Source: Kiritimatiellia bacterium (lineage in GTDB: Bacteria > Verrucomicrobiota > Kiritimatiellia > RFP12 > UBA1067). Taken from it: a stretch of DNA of 33,265 bases. The stretch lies in NCBI GenBank assembly GCA_028686345.1, contig JAQUCE010000056.1:1-33265 (forward strand). Direction: 5' to 3'. Every line of letters starts with the position of its first letter. Within the stretch, counting starts at the first letter, position 1. Below the pieces are notes generated by a model, which saw only the letters and a program-made list of their open reading frames with translations, was not told where the DNA came from and did not search any database. The position numbers and the translations under genes are program-made. Shown here piece after piece: positions 26,198 to 33,265 of this stretch.

Positions 26198-27298
26198 ATG
26201 AAGAAGCGTGTACTTGTAACAGGAGGGGCTGGTTTCATCGGCTCAGCACTGATCCGCTATCTTGTGAAAAGGGGCGAGATCAAGATTCTGAATTTGGATA
26301 AACTGACCTATGCCGGCAACCTTGAATCGCTCCAAGAGGTTGCGGATAGCGGCGACTATCGCTTTGTGCATGCCGATATCTGCGACGCGCCAAGCGTCAA
26401 AGAAGCTTTGAATGATTTCCAGCCGCACGCAATCATGCACCTGGCCGCCGAGTCACACGTTGACCGCTCAATTGACGGCCCCTCCGCGTTTATCCAGACC
26501 AATGTGGTGGGAACCGCTGTCCTGCTGGAGTGCGCGACGGAATATTGGCGTGGTTTGCCGGAGTCCGAAGATCAGAGTTCAACTCTATCCCGCGCCCGTA
26601 AAAGTGATTTCCGCTTTCTGCATATCTCTACTGATGAGGTCTATGGCTCGCTTGGCGCTGAGGGCCTGTTTCGCGAAGAGACTCACTACGACCCGCGCTC
26701 TCCCTACTCTGCCAGTAAGGCCGCCTCAGATCATCTGTTGATGGCTTGGCACCACACTTACGGCCTGCCAGTTCTGATGACCAATTGTTCCAATAATTAC
26801 GGGCCTTTTCATTTTCCAGAGAAACTCATCCCTCTGGTCATTTTAAATGCGCTGGAGGGCAAGCCGCTGCCAGTCTATGGACGCGGCGACCACGTGCGCG
26901 ATTGGCTGTTTGTCGATGATCACGCGAAAGCTCTGACTCTGGTTCTGGAAAAAGGCGCGCCCGGTGAAAAATACAATGTTGGCGGCAATAACGAACGCAC
27001 AAATTTGCAGGTCGTGGAGACAATCTGTGATACCCTTGATCAACTGTGCCCGGATTACCTGCAAAGATTGAACCTGAAGTCGTTTCGTGAGCTGATAACC
27101 TTTGTGGCCGACCGCCCCGGACATGATCAGCGCTACGCTATCGACGCATCCAAAGTTAGATCAAAGTTAGGCTGGTCGCCTGAAGAAAATTTCGACACAG
27201 GCATTGTCAAGACTGTTCAATGGTATCTTGACAATGGTTGGTGGTGGCAGCCCATCCGCGCGAAAAAATACAGCGGCCAGCGCCTGGGAACAAAATAA
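26198..27298 (+). CDS. rfbB: dTDP-glucose 4,6-dehydratase
   Basis: Cytoplasmic SDR-family enzyme converting dTDP-glucose to dTDP-4-keto-6-deoxyglucose, the second step towards dTDP-rhamnose and related sugars. Seen: the NAD-binding TGGAGFIG (8-15), LDKLTYAGN typical of Rml[16 protein letters not shown], the catalytic STDEVYG (Asp-Glu pair that protonates the sugar) and the YSASK (170-174) catalytic Tyr/Lys. [14 protein letters not shown] and RDWLFVDDH are substrate-site blocks. Length 366 fits the family. AAGGAA lies about 9 bases before the ATG, 24 bp after the kinase stop. It is followed 30 bp later by rfbA, so the dTDP-sugar genes sit at the end of the exopolysaccharide cluster. Confidence 0.97.
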   Translation: MKKRVLVTGGAGFIGSALIRYLVKRGEIKILNLDKLTYAGNLESLQEVADSGDYRFVHADICDAPSVKEALNDFQPHAIMHLAAESHVDRSIDGPSAFIQTNVVGTAVLLECATEYWRGLPESEDQSSTLSRARKSDFRFLHISTDEVYGSLGAEGLFREETHYDPRSPYSASKAASDHLLMAWHHTYGLPVLMTNCSNNYGPFHFPEKLIPLVILNALEGKPLPVYGRGDHVRDWLFVDDHAKALTLVLEKGAPGEKYNVGGNNERTNLQVVETICDTLDQLCPDYLQRLNLKSFRELITFVADRPGHDQRYAIDASKVRSKLGWSPEENFDTGIVKTVQWYLDNGWWWQPIRAKKYSGQRLGTK

Positions 27299-27328
27299 CG
27301 CGGCCATTTATCCGCGAAAGGTGTTGAT

Positions 27329-28204
27329 ATGAACAATCGCAAGGGAATAATTCTGGCAGGGGGCTCTGGCACCCGGCTTTATCCGGTTACACAGGTCATC
27401 TGCAAGCAGCTTCTGCCAGTCTTTGATAAGCCGATGATTTACTACCCCCTCTCCACACTGATGCTGGCCGGGATCAAAGAGGTGCTCATTATCTCAACCC
27501 CGGAGGCCACCCCGGTGTTTGCTCAGCTCCTGGGTGACGGCTCGACCCTTGGCATGCGCATTGAGTACAAGGTGCAGGAGGTGCCGAACGGACTGGCGCA
27601 AGCCTTTGTGCTGGGCCGTGATTTTATCGGAGATGATCCTGTTTGCCTGATCCTCGGCGATAATATTTTTTACGGTGATGGTCTGCGCCGTATACTGACC
27701 TCAGCCTGCGGATCAAAGGGCGCCACGGTCTTTGGCTACTATGTCAATGATCCCGAGCGTTATGGCGTTGTCAGCTTTGCTGCTGATGGCAAGGTTGCGA
27801 CCATCGAAGAAAAGCCAGTTGCTCCCAAATCCAATTATGCTGTTACCGGACTCTATTTTTATGACAACGATGTGGTTGAGATCGCCGCGCAACTCAAGCC
27901 TTCGGTGCGCGGCGAGTATGAAATAACCGATGTAAACCGCGCCTATCTCGCGCAGGAGCGGCTGAGTGTCAAGCTAATGGGTCGGGGCTTCGCCTGGCTC
28001 GACACCGGAACTCACGACTCTCTCGCGGAGGCAACCGCTTTTGTGAAAGCTATTCAAGATCGCCAAGGGCTTAAAATAGCATGTATTGAAGAGATTGCCT
28101 GGCGTATGGGCTTTATCGACACCACGCAGCTTCGTGCACTGGCTGAGAACTTAAAAAAATCGGTCTATGGCTCCTACCTCTTTGATATCCTTGAGCATCG
28201 ATAG
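27329..28204 (+). CDS. rfbA: Glucose-1-phosphate thymidylyltransferase
   Basis: Nucleotidyltransferase that makes dTDP-glucose from glucose 1-phosphate and dTTP, the first step of dTDP-deoxysugar synthesis. The N-terminus [17 protein letters not shown] and [20 protein letters not shown] carry the nucleotide-binding signature with the catalytic Arg and Lys; SKQ is replaced by CKQ here. Further family blocks are [28 protein letters not shown] (metal-binding Asp), [21 protein letters not shown] and [14 protein letters not shown]. 291 residues is the usual length. AAAGGTG lies about 6 bases before the ATG. rfbC and rfbD, usually next to it, are not in the window; after it comes a repeat-filled spacer, so the cluster seems to end here. 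Confidence 0.97.
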   Translation: MNNRKGIILAGGSGTRLYPVTQVICKQLLPVFDKPMIYYPLSTLMLAGIKEVLIISTPEATPVFAQLLGDGSTLGMRIEYKVQEVPNGLAQAFVLGRDFIGDDPVCLILGDNIFYGDGLRRILTSACGSKGATVFGYYVNDPERYGVVSFAADGKVATIEEKPVAPKSNYAVTGLYFYDNDVVEIAAQLKPSVRGEYEITDVNRAYLAQERLSVKLMGRGFAWLDTGTHDSLAEATAFVKAIQDRQGLKIACIEEIAWRMGFIDTTQLRALAENLKKSVYGSYLFDILEHR

Positions 28205-28223
28205 TCGCTCTGCCAGCGAGATT

Positions 28224-28369
28224 GGTTGACGATGCTGTGCGACGATAGCGGATTGCGATTAAAAACTCCGCCCTTGAAAATCGTCCACCAGCATCGTCGC
28301 CGCCAGCGTCAACCGCAGGCGCGGTCGATCTCAGCAGCTCCGGTTTCCAACCGGGCATGTCCGATTGTT
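28224..28369. repeat. Composite hairpin repeat, second copy (opposite orientation)
   Basis: The arm GGTTGACGATGCTGTGCGAC (from 28,224) is roughly complementary to the segment ending GCCAGCGTCAACC (28,314); TCGTCCACCAGCATCGTCGC (28,281-28,300) matches the arm of the 14,228-14,309 element. GGTTTCCAACCGGGCATGTC (from 28,342) matches the 14,166-14,193 hairpin in inverse orientation. The order of parts is reversed relative to the first copy, so the whole composite is inverted. No gene is visible in the 28,205-28,477 spacer. Confidence 0.75.
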
Positions 28370-28477
28370 GAGAAGTTACCCTCATTTCCCGGAACGCGGG
28401 GCGTTTGTTACTGTAGCAGCGGGCTCTTAATCACAAACTTCTGAATGATAGCGACGACCTCCCGCACACGCACAAAC

Positions 28478-29860
28478 TCATTTGGTTGCGGCGGCTAGTT
28501 GCTTTAGTTTGTAGAGCCGGAGTTTTGATGGCGCGGGGTGGGGTTCAGGCGGTTTGCGGTCGCGGTTATTGGTAAGGGTTTCCCAACGCAGAATATAGCG
28601 CGTGCCGTTTTTATCCGCTCCGTTTTTATCGCTGGTTGTCATGACCCTCATGCCCTTGAAAGTGGACTCCAAACGCCCTATTTCATTGGGGTAGCTGCGT
28701 GGTGCGCGCTCTGTACCCAATGGCTGGAGGGTTTGCTCATCGAGAATGATCAGTCCGCTGCCCTTTTTGGCGTGGCCGTAGGCGAGCGAGAGCTTGCCCT
28801 CTGCCCAGGGTTCAACTGTGCCCACTCTAACCTCAAAAACAATGGAGCCTCCGCCGGTGAACTCCCAGCGGTAATCCCAGTTCGTGACCGGATGTGGCGC
28901 CCATTGGCCTGCTTCAAATCTGGCGACATAGAGCTGCGTGTGGCCGTTCGCATCAAATTTGTGGTAGCTGGCAATTGGTTGGTGGCGGGAGTCAAACCCG
29001 ATCCTGAGAGCGCCGTTTATAATGCCGCCGCGGGCGGGGATAGGGTCGATCAGTGTGTTGGGGGTGTTGATGGTGATCGGCAGTGCGATGGGGTCGCCGC
29101 TCAGGGTTTCCCAGTTGATCAGGTCGCGGCTGCGGGCGCAGGATGGGTCGTGGTTGGTTTCACAGGCCGAGGTGTCGCGCCACACCCAGCCCAGGTAGAA
29201 CCAGCCATCCGGCCCTAACTGAGGACCAATCATATAGGCGTTCATCCGGCCCTCGCCGTCGATCAGCGGTTTGTTCAGCAGTGGTTGCCAGCTTTTAGAC
29301 CTACAGTCATAAAGGTTGTAGATCTCGCTGCCATTGCCGCTGCTGCCATCGCGGTAGTGAAAGATCAACTGGTTGTTAGCGCTCTGCATAAACACGGGAT
29401 AGGTGCAGCGTGTCTCGCGCAGGCCGGTCATGGAGGGGATGCGCTCCAGCGTTTCGATCTCCCAGGGTTGGGCACTGCGAAAATAGATCAGGGGTGTGCA
29501 GTGCATATTACCGCTGAGATGCAGGTGGTTGTCGTTGTCCAGGGCCAGAGTGATGTAGTTGTGGCTGTCCCAGCCAACCTCGGATGGCAGCACCTTGTAT
29601 TGCCATTGATCGGAGCCTAGGGTGCGAGCAGCCACTGTCATGCGGTGCTGCGCGTCATAATACGCAACAAACTGCCGTTCGCCTTTGGTCAAAAGACAGA
29701 ATCCCACTGGGAAGGCGGCCGGCACCTCGGCAATCTCCCATGTTTTTTCAACTGCAAACAAAGGCGCTGGCCGCGGTTTAGCCTCGGTTGCGGCTAGGCT
29801 GCAGCAGCAGAGAGCCAGTAGAATGGAAAAAAAAGTAGTTTGAAATCGCAGTGTGTGCAT
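28478..29860 (-). CDS. Secreted BNR_4-family beta-propeller protein
   Basis: Exported protein of 460 residues. The start at 29,860 is supported by AGGA 6 bases upstream and by the signal peptide MHTLRFQTTFFSILLALCCC SLAATEA; the longer frame from 29,917 contains the promoter. The body matches my knowledge of the BNR_4 family (PF15892): WDSHNYITLALDNDNHLHLS, GNMHCTPLIYFRS, CTYPVFM, FHYRDGSSGNGSEIYNLYD and EGRMNAYMIGPQLGPDGWFY. The family is a seven-bladed propeller and includes ulvan and other polysaccharide lyases (PL24/PL25-like) but also many proteins of unknown activity. The conserved His residues of the SHN and NMH segments are present, which would fit a lyase; the substrate is not predictable. 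It is divergent from the cobalamin-riboswitch operon. The tail is basic and proline-rich. Confidence 0.85.
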   Translation of the reverse strand: MHTLRFQTTFFSILLALCCCSLAATEAKPRPAPLFAVEKTWEIAEVPAAFPVGFCLLTKGERQFVAYYDAQHRMTVAARTLGSDQWQYKVLPSEVGWDSHNYITLALDNDNHLHLSGNMHCTPLIYFRSAQPWEIETLERIPSMTGLRETRCTYPVFMQSANNQLIFHYRDGSSGNGSEIYNLYDCRSKSWQPLLNKPLIDGEGRMNAYMIGPQLGPDGWFYLGWVWRDTSACETNHDPSCARSRDLINWETLSGDPIALPITINTPNTLIDPIPARGGIINGALRIGFDSRHQPIASYHKFDANGHTQLYVARFEAGQWAPHPVTNWDYRWEFTGGGSIVFEVRVGTVEPWAEGKLSLAYGHAKKGSGLIILDEQTLQPLGTERAPRSYPNEIGRLESTFKGMRVMTTSDKNGADKNGTRYILRWETLTNNRDRKPPEPHPAPSKLRLYKLKQLAAATK

Positions 29861-29888
29861 GGTTCTTCCTGATATGATTGCAAAATAA

Positions 29889-29917
29889 ATTATAGACTGA
29901 AATCGAATATATAACAA
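29889..29917 (-). promoter_or_regulatory. Promoter of the BNR_4 gene
   Basis: On the minus strand TTGTTA (29,917-29,912), 17 bp, then a perfect TATAAT (29,894-29,889), about 29 bp before the start codon. Confidence 0.6.
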
Positions 29918-29947
29918 ATGACCTGCGCTCGCAATGATATTTTCGGT

Positions 29948-29976
29948 TTGACAATTTTCAGCAGAGGTACCATACT
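29948..29976 (+). promoter_or_regulatory. Promoter of the cobalamin-riboswitch operon
   Basis: A perfect -35 box TTGACA (29,948-29,953), 17 bp, and CATACT (29,971-29,976, 4 of 6). Transcription would begin near 29,983, right at the aptamer edge. Confidence 0.65.
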
Positions 29977-29983
29977 AGCTAAT

Positions 29984-30137
29984 TTCAACGGTGAAACAGC
30001 CCGTTACATCGGAATAATAAACGGAAGTCCGTGAGAATCGGACGCGGTCGCGCCACTGTAAACAGCTACGACCTCCCGGATACCATGCAATTGCAGAAGG
30101 TGGGAGGAAGATTTGAAGCTCTAAGCCAGGAGACGTG
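29984..30137 (+). promoter_or_regulatory. Cobalamin (vitamin B12) riboswitch aptamer
   Basis: The conserved features are in the right order: GGTGAAACAGCCC, CGGAA, GGAAGTCCGTGAGAATCGGA, the GCCACTGTA core (30,052-30,060), a CCTCCC...GGGAGG stem, and the B12 box AAGCCAGGAGAC (30,123-30,134). It lies upstream of a secreted propeller gene and a BtuB-like receptor, the classic context for repression by cobalamin. The exact ends and ligand type (adenosyl- or aquo-cobalamin) are not settled by eye. Confidence 0.94.
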
Positions 30138-30208
30138 TTATTCAGATACTGCAAGACTCCTCCGCGGGATATGAGGATCAGAGGTATTGAAACATTGTTT
30201 CATATTGC

Positions 30209-30247
30209 TTCGGATTCCATATGAGGACTCCGAATTTTTTTGTTTTT
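30209..30247 (+). terminator. Intrinsic terminator, likely riboswitch expression platform
   Basis: TTCGGATTCC (30,209-30,218) pairs with GGACTCCGAA (30,225-30,234), one mismatch, 6-base loop, then T7-G-T5. It lies between the aptamer and the first start codon, as expected for cobalamin-dependent transcription termination. Confidence 0.85.
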
Positions 30248-30294
30248 AAGGTTCCGCCCTAACACCAACATAACTAACGTAAAGGCATGGAGCT

Positions 30295-31551
30295 ATGAAG
30301 ACAAACACTATCGCGCTAATACTCACTCTCCTGAACGCATCCGCACTCTATCTCAACGCAGCGCCGATACCCGGCAAATCCACTTATACCATCCAGGAGC
30401 TGGATAACACAGGTGAAACATCAACAACCTATGGCGGCTTGACCAAGGATGGCGATATTCTTTACTACGGCAACTATGACACAGTGCGGCGGTATGACCT
30501 GGCAGGCGCAACCAACTCGGTTTACGCGGCCACAGTGCACAATGCCGACACTAAAGGGCTGGCTAAAATCGGCTCAACTCTGTACATGGCGATAGACATA
30601 TCCTATGACGCTCCCCTGCCTTCGAGTATCGGCACAGTTGATCCAACAACCGGTTTCACCGCCACTTTTGCGAGCGGCACAGCGCAGGGCGCGGTAACCT
30701 ACTCCATTTACGATGCAGCAGTTTATAACGGGGTATATTATTTTGTCGCTAACATCGGAACTATTAACCCTGACGACCAGCAGTGGCCATACGACACCCG
30801 CATCTATCGCTACAATACCGCCGACCCGAGTGCTCCGGTTGAAGTCGCCAACATCGGCGGTTACTCCGGCGGGATCGCCTTCGACACTGCGGGCAACCTT
30901 TACTATGCGTCGCAGAACTGGGGCCAAGGCATCCTGAGGTTTGATGCCGCGGATGTTGCGCGCGGCGGGCTGACTGCCGCCGACGGCACAACCGTGGCGG
31001 ATGTAACCGCAGGCTATCTTGGCTTCCTGCCGGACGGCCATTTGGTCGCCACAACCGGGTGGGGCGCCAGCCTGGATCTTTTCGATATCAACACCGGGGC
31101 TAAACGTAGAACAATCGCCGCCTCCCCTGATTGGTCTGAATCCATTGGCAAGTTTGTGGTGGCTGGCACCACTCTCTATTTAACTCATACTGTCTGGTAC
31201 CCGAAAGAGGGGGCTCTCTATGCAGTCAAACTGGTCGAGCCCGCGGGCTATGCGGGCTGGGTTGCCGATAACTTTCCCGCTGTCTACCCCGGTGACGATT
31301 TTGACAGCGATGGGGATGGATTCTCCAACTACGCTGAGTTTGTGGCCGGCACATCGCCAACCAACAAAGCGGATGTCTTAACTATGAATATCGAGATGAC
31401 TGAGGGCGAGCCAACCCTGAGCTGGACTCCCGACAACATTCCTGGGCGCAGTTATACGCTGCAAGGGCGCGAATCTCTTACCGCCGGAAGCTGGGGCGCC
31501 ACGAATGCCAGCGCGCGCTTTTTTCGAGTTAAAATCGAGCTGAGTCAGTAA
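30295..31551 (+). CDS. Secreted beta-propeller protein under cobalamin-riboswitch control
   Basis: 418 residues, no function assigned by family that I can recognise. Signal peptide MKTNTIALILTLLNASALYLNAA, then about 300 residues of propeller-like repeats: each blade has a pattern such as GGLTKDGDILYYGNYDTVRR, GLAKIGSTLYMAI, AAVYNGVYYFVANIG, GIAFDTAGNLYYASQNWGQG, GFLPDGHLVATTGWG and FVVAGTTLYLTHTVW. Residues 334-357, DDFDSDGDGFSNYAEFVAGT, form an EF-hand-like or thrombospondin-type calcium-binding DxDxDG motif. The last 50 residues LSWTPDNIPGRSYTLQGRES...FFRVKIEL look like a small beta domain common in secreted proteins of this group. No lipobox is seen. It precedes a BtuB-like receptor by 103 bp. 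In Bacteroidetes the propeller lipoprotein BtuG captures cobalamin for BtuB; this protein could be an analogue, which is inference from regulation and layout. Confidence 0.85.
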   Translation: MKTNTIALILTLLNASALYLNAAPIPGKSTYTIQELDNTGETSTTYGGLTKDGDILYYGNYDTVRRYDLAGATNSVYAATVHNADTKGLAKIGSTLYMAIDISYDAPLPSSIGTVDPTTGFTATFASGTAQGAVTYSIYDAAVYNGVYYFVANIGTINPDDQQWPYDTRIYRYNTADPSAPVEVANIGGYSGGIAFDTAGNLYYASQNWGQGILRFDAADVARGGLTAADGTTVADVTAGYLGFLPDGHLVATTGWGASLDLFDINTGAKRRTIAASPDWSESIGKFVVAGTTLYLTHTVWYPKEGALYAVKLVEPAGYAGWVADNFPAVYPGDDFDSDGDGFSNYAEFVAGTSPTNKADVLTMNIEMTEGEPTLSWTPDNIPGRSYTLQGRESLTAGSWGATNASARFFRVKIELSQ

Positions 31552-31576
31552 CGGAGTCAGGGGCAGTAAGCAATTA

Positions 31577-31600
31577 ACCAGGTCACCAAGTCACCAGGTC
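31577..31600. repeat. 8-bp tandem repeat, three copies
   Basis: ACCAGGTC, ACCAAGTC, ACCAGGTC in tandem between the propeller and receptor genes. Confidence 0.85.
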
Positions 31601-31654
31601 AAAAAACAGCTTGCCGCATCGACAAAGCTCGCGACAAAGAGAGAAGCTACAAAA

Positions 31655-33265
31655 ATGCGAAAAGCAATAAACATACTGAGGAACACAACCTTCGCCTTAA
31701 GCGCGCTAATAGCTGGCTACAGCTCTGCGCAGAGCAATATCGTGGTGGTGGTCACCGCTTCGCGCCTTGACTCGCTGACCCGGGATGTGATGCAGGTGCC
31801 CGGCGATCTCTCCGTGATCGACCGCGAAAGCATCGCGCGCTCGCGCGCCCATAGCGTCCCTGAACTGCTGCGCTCGCACGGTAATATTGTTATGCGTTCA
31901 TCGACTGGCAAGGGCAACACCGGCGAGCTTTCCATGCGGGGATTCGGCGAGAACAGCGGCCTGCGGGTGCTGGTGGTAGTTGACGGACAGACTATGAATC
32001 GCTCGGATATGGGGGTCCAGGATTGGCAGCAGATTCCCCTGGATGAGATTGAAAGCATTGAAATCCTGCGCGGCGGTCAGAGCGTGCTCTATGGCAACCA
32101 CGCCCTCTCCGGTGTGATCAAGATTACCACAAAAAAAGGGGGGGAGAACCGCACCAAGCTCAAGGCCTCAGCTGGCAGCTACGGTTTTCAGGAGTATGGA
32201 GCCACGCATCAGGGTTCAATCGACGCTGTCAGCTATGATGCCGGCCTCAGCTACCAGCGCGATGAAGGCTATCGCGATAACTCTCTCTCCTGGAGCAAGA
32301 ACGCCAATGCCAGCCTGAGCTATGACATTACCGGCGAAGACACCCTGACCTTTCGTTTCTCCGGCGGCGAAAATTACTACCAGCTGCCAGGGCCGCTGAC
32401 CTATCAGCAATACAAGAAAAACCCCAAAAAATCCAGCAACCGAGGAGACCAGGATGCGCACACTGATAGTGGTTTGATCACAGCACTCTATGAAGCGGAG
32501 CGCGACTGGGGCAACATGCAGCTCAACACAGGTCTCAACATGCGCAACATCGACTGGGAGATGAGCGGCATGCACGGCTGGAACCAGCAGCGGGGATATT
32601 CGCTGTCGCCCAAAGTTTTGTATGGCGAGGAGGATGACTACTCCATTAGCGGCGGGGTCGACCTGCTCTACGATACACTGGATTTCACAGGCCAGAACAA
32701 TGTTAAGATTAACTATGCTGAACTCAATCGTCTGACCGCCGGTCCATTCCTGCTGGCCAAGAAAAAATTCTTTGATGCCCTCACCTTCAGCGCTGGCGCT
32801 CGCTATGAGCGGGCACGCACCGATGGCAAAAACCTGCAATACAACAAGGCGGACATGATCGAGGTGCTTGAGCCGCCCTATCCCTGGTTGGAACCCATCC
32901 CTAATCCCAACTATCCAGCCCGGCCAATTAAGGAGGCCTCTTTTAATGATTCGTTTTATAAAGAGGGGTGGTCGTACGAGGCCGCCATGCTGTGGGAGGC
33001 AAACGAGAACTTCAGCCTCTGGTGCCGCTACAACCGGGTCTACCGTTATCCAGCTCTTGACGAAAGCGCCTCCTACCAGGGCTACCCCCTCGAACACCCT
33101 CTCAATGCTGCTCTTGAGCCTGAGACCGGCGATAATTTTGAGGTTGGCGGCAAGCTGCGGTGTGGCGCATGGAGCGGCTCGGCTACGGTCTTCTATCTGA
33201 TGATGCATGATGAGATCTCATATGATGACCGAAAAAAGCTAAACACCAATATTGGCGAGACCGAG
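31655..33265 (+). CDS. TonB-dependent outer-membrane receptor, BtuB-like, 3' end outside the window
   Basis: 537 residues visible, frame open at the window end. Signal peptide MRKAINILRNTTFALSALIA...SSAQ, then a TonB-box-like NIVVVVTAS (28-36), the usual ...VVVTASR start of BtuB-type receptors. The plug domain follows: VPGDLSVIDRESIARSRAHS, ELSMRGFGENSGLRVLVVVD, QIPLDEIESIEILRGGQSVL, YGNHALSGVIKITTKKGG. Barrel strands then begin (LKASAGSYGFQEYGATHQGS and on), with YRYPALDE and LEPETGDNFEVG near the visible end, typical of late barrel strands. It is downstream of a cobalamin riboswitch in the same direction, so cobalamin uptake is the most likely role; this rests on context, since BtuB and other receptors of the family share these motifs. 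It starts 103 bp after the propeller gene, with a weak GAGAGAAG ribosome site. Confidence 0.92.
   Translation, partial: MRKAINILRNTTFALSALIAGYSSAQSNIVVVVTASRLDSLTRDVMQVPGDLSVIDRESIARSRAHSVPELLRSHGNIVMRSSTGKGNTGELSMRGFGENSGLRVLVVVDGQTMNRSDMGVQDWQQIPLDEIESIEILRGGQSVLYGNHALSGVIKITTKKGGENRTKLKASAGSYGFQEYGATHQGSIDAVSYDAGLSYQRDEGYRDNSLSWSKNANASLSYDITGEDTLTFRFSGGENYYQLPGPLTYQQYKKNPKKSSNRGDQDAHTDSGLITALYEAERDWGNMQLNTGLNMRNIDWEMSGMHGWNQQRGYSLSPKVLYGEEDDYSISGGVDLLYDTLDFTGQNNVKINYAELNRLTAGPFLLAKKKFFDALTFSAGARYERARTDGKNLQYNKADMIEVLEPPYPWLEPIPNPNYPARPIKEASFNDSFYKEGWSYEAAMLWEANENFSLWCRYNRVYRYPALDESASYQGYPLEHPLNAALEPETGDNFEVGGKLRCGAWSGSATVFYLMMHDEISYDDRKKLNTNIGETE

Noticed and set aside
32216..33208. 330-codon minus-strand frame opposite the receptor gene
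   Set aside because: It is a shadow of the TonB receptor, whose signal peptide, TonB box and plug are clear on the plus strand.

Overview
The window reads as a chromosomal segment of a Gram-negative-type bacterium: it encodes a TonB-dependent receptor, a polysaccharide export lipoprotein and outer-membrane barrels. The mix of a pseudopilin ending in a DGHVE-type motif, very large secreted proteins, a BNR_4 propeller, a secreted propeller with a Ca-binding DxDxDG tail, and long intergenic spacers packed with hairpins and short repeats suits the PVC group (Kiritimatiellota/Lentisphaerota-like). That placement is inference from gene style, not from a marker phylogeny.

Left part (1-3,620, minus strand): proS, an HU/IHF-family gene and hisS run leftward; hisS leaves the window. 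The 262-bp HU-hisS spacer holds a 9-bp minisatellite and a G-quadruplex-type G-run cluster. Middle left (3,704-14,082): a pseudopilin and a 2,200-residue secreted protein with an internal duplication and a lamin-tail-like C-terminal part, then a 48-residue membrane peptide on the minus strand, then leuS. The 14,083-15,208 spacer is non-coding and carries a run of at least seven hairpins. After it come a YugP-type zinc peptidase gene broken by a 5-bp tandem duplication, and htpG. The 17,897-19,217 spacer is again repeat-rich and ends in a good promoter with a leader of about 200 nt.

Right of that (19,218-28,204) is an exopolysaccharide cluster. It encodes an OPX/Wza-type export lipoprotein, an uncharacterised exported protein, an outer-membrane beta-barrel, an O-antigen-ligase/polymerase-like membrane protein, a Wzz-Wzc-type chain-length regulator and tyrosine kinase, RmlB and RmlA. 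Together these could polymerise, size-control and export a polysaccharide and begin dTDP-deoxysugar supply. No glycosyltransferase and no rmlC or rmlD is in view.

Far right (28,478-33,265): a secreted BNR_4 propeller gene on the minus strand is divergent from a cobalamin-riboswitch operon. The operon has a strong promoter, a cobalamin aptamer, an intrinsic terminator as expression platform, a secreted beta-propeller protein and a BtuB-like TonB-dependent receptor cut by the window end. The riboswitch-controlled propeller next to the receptor is the most interesting system here, because it resembles in layout the BtuG-BtuB pair of Bacteroidetes.
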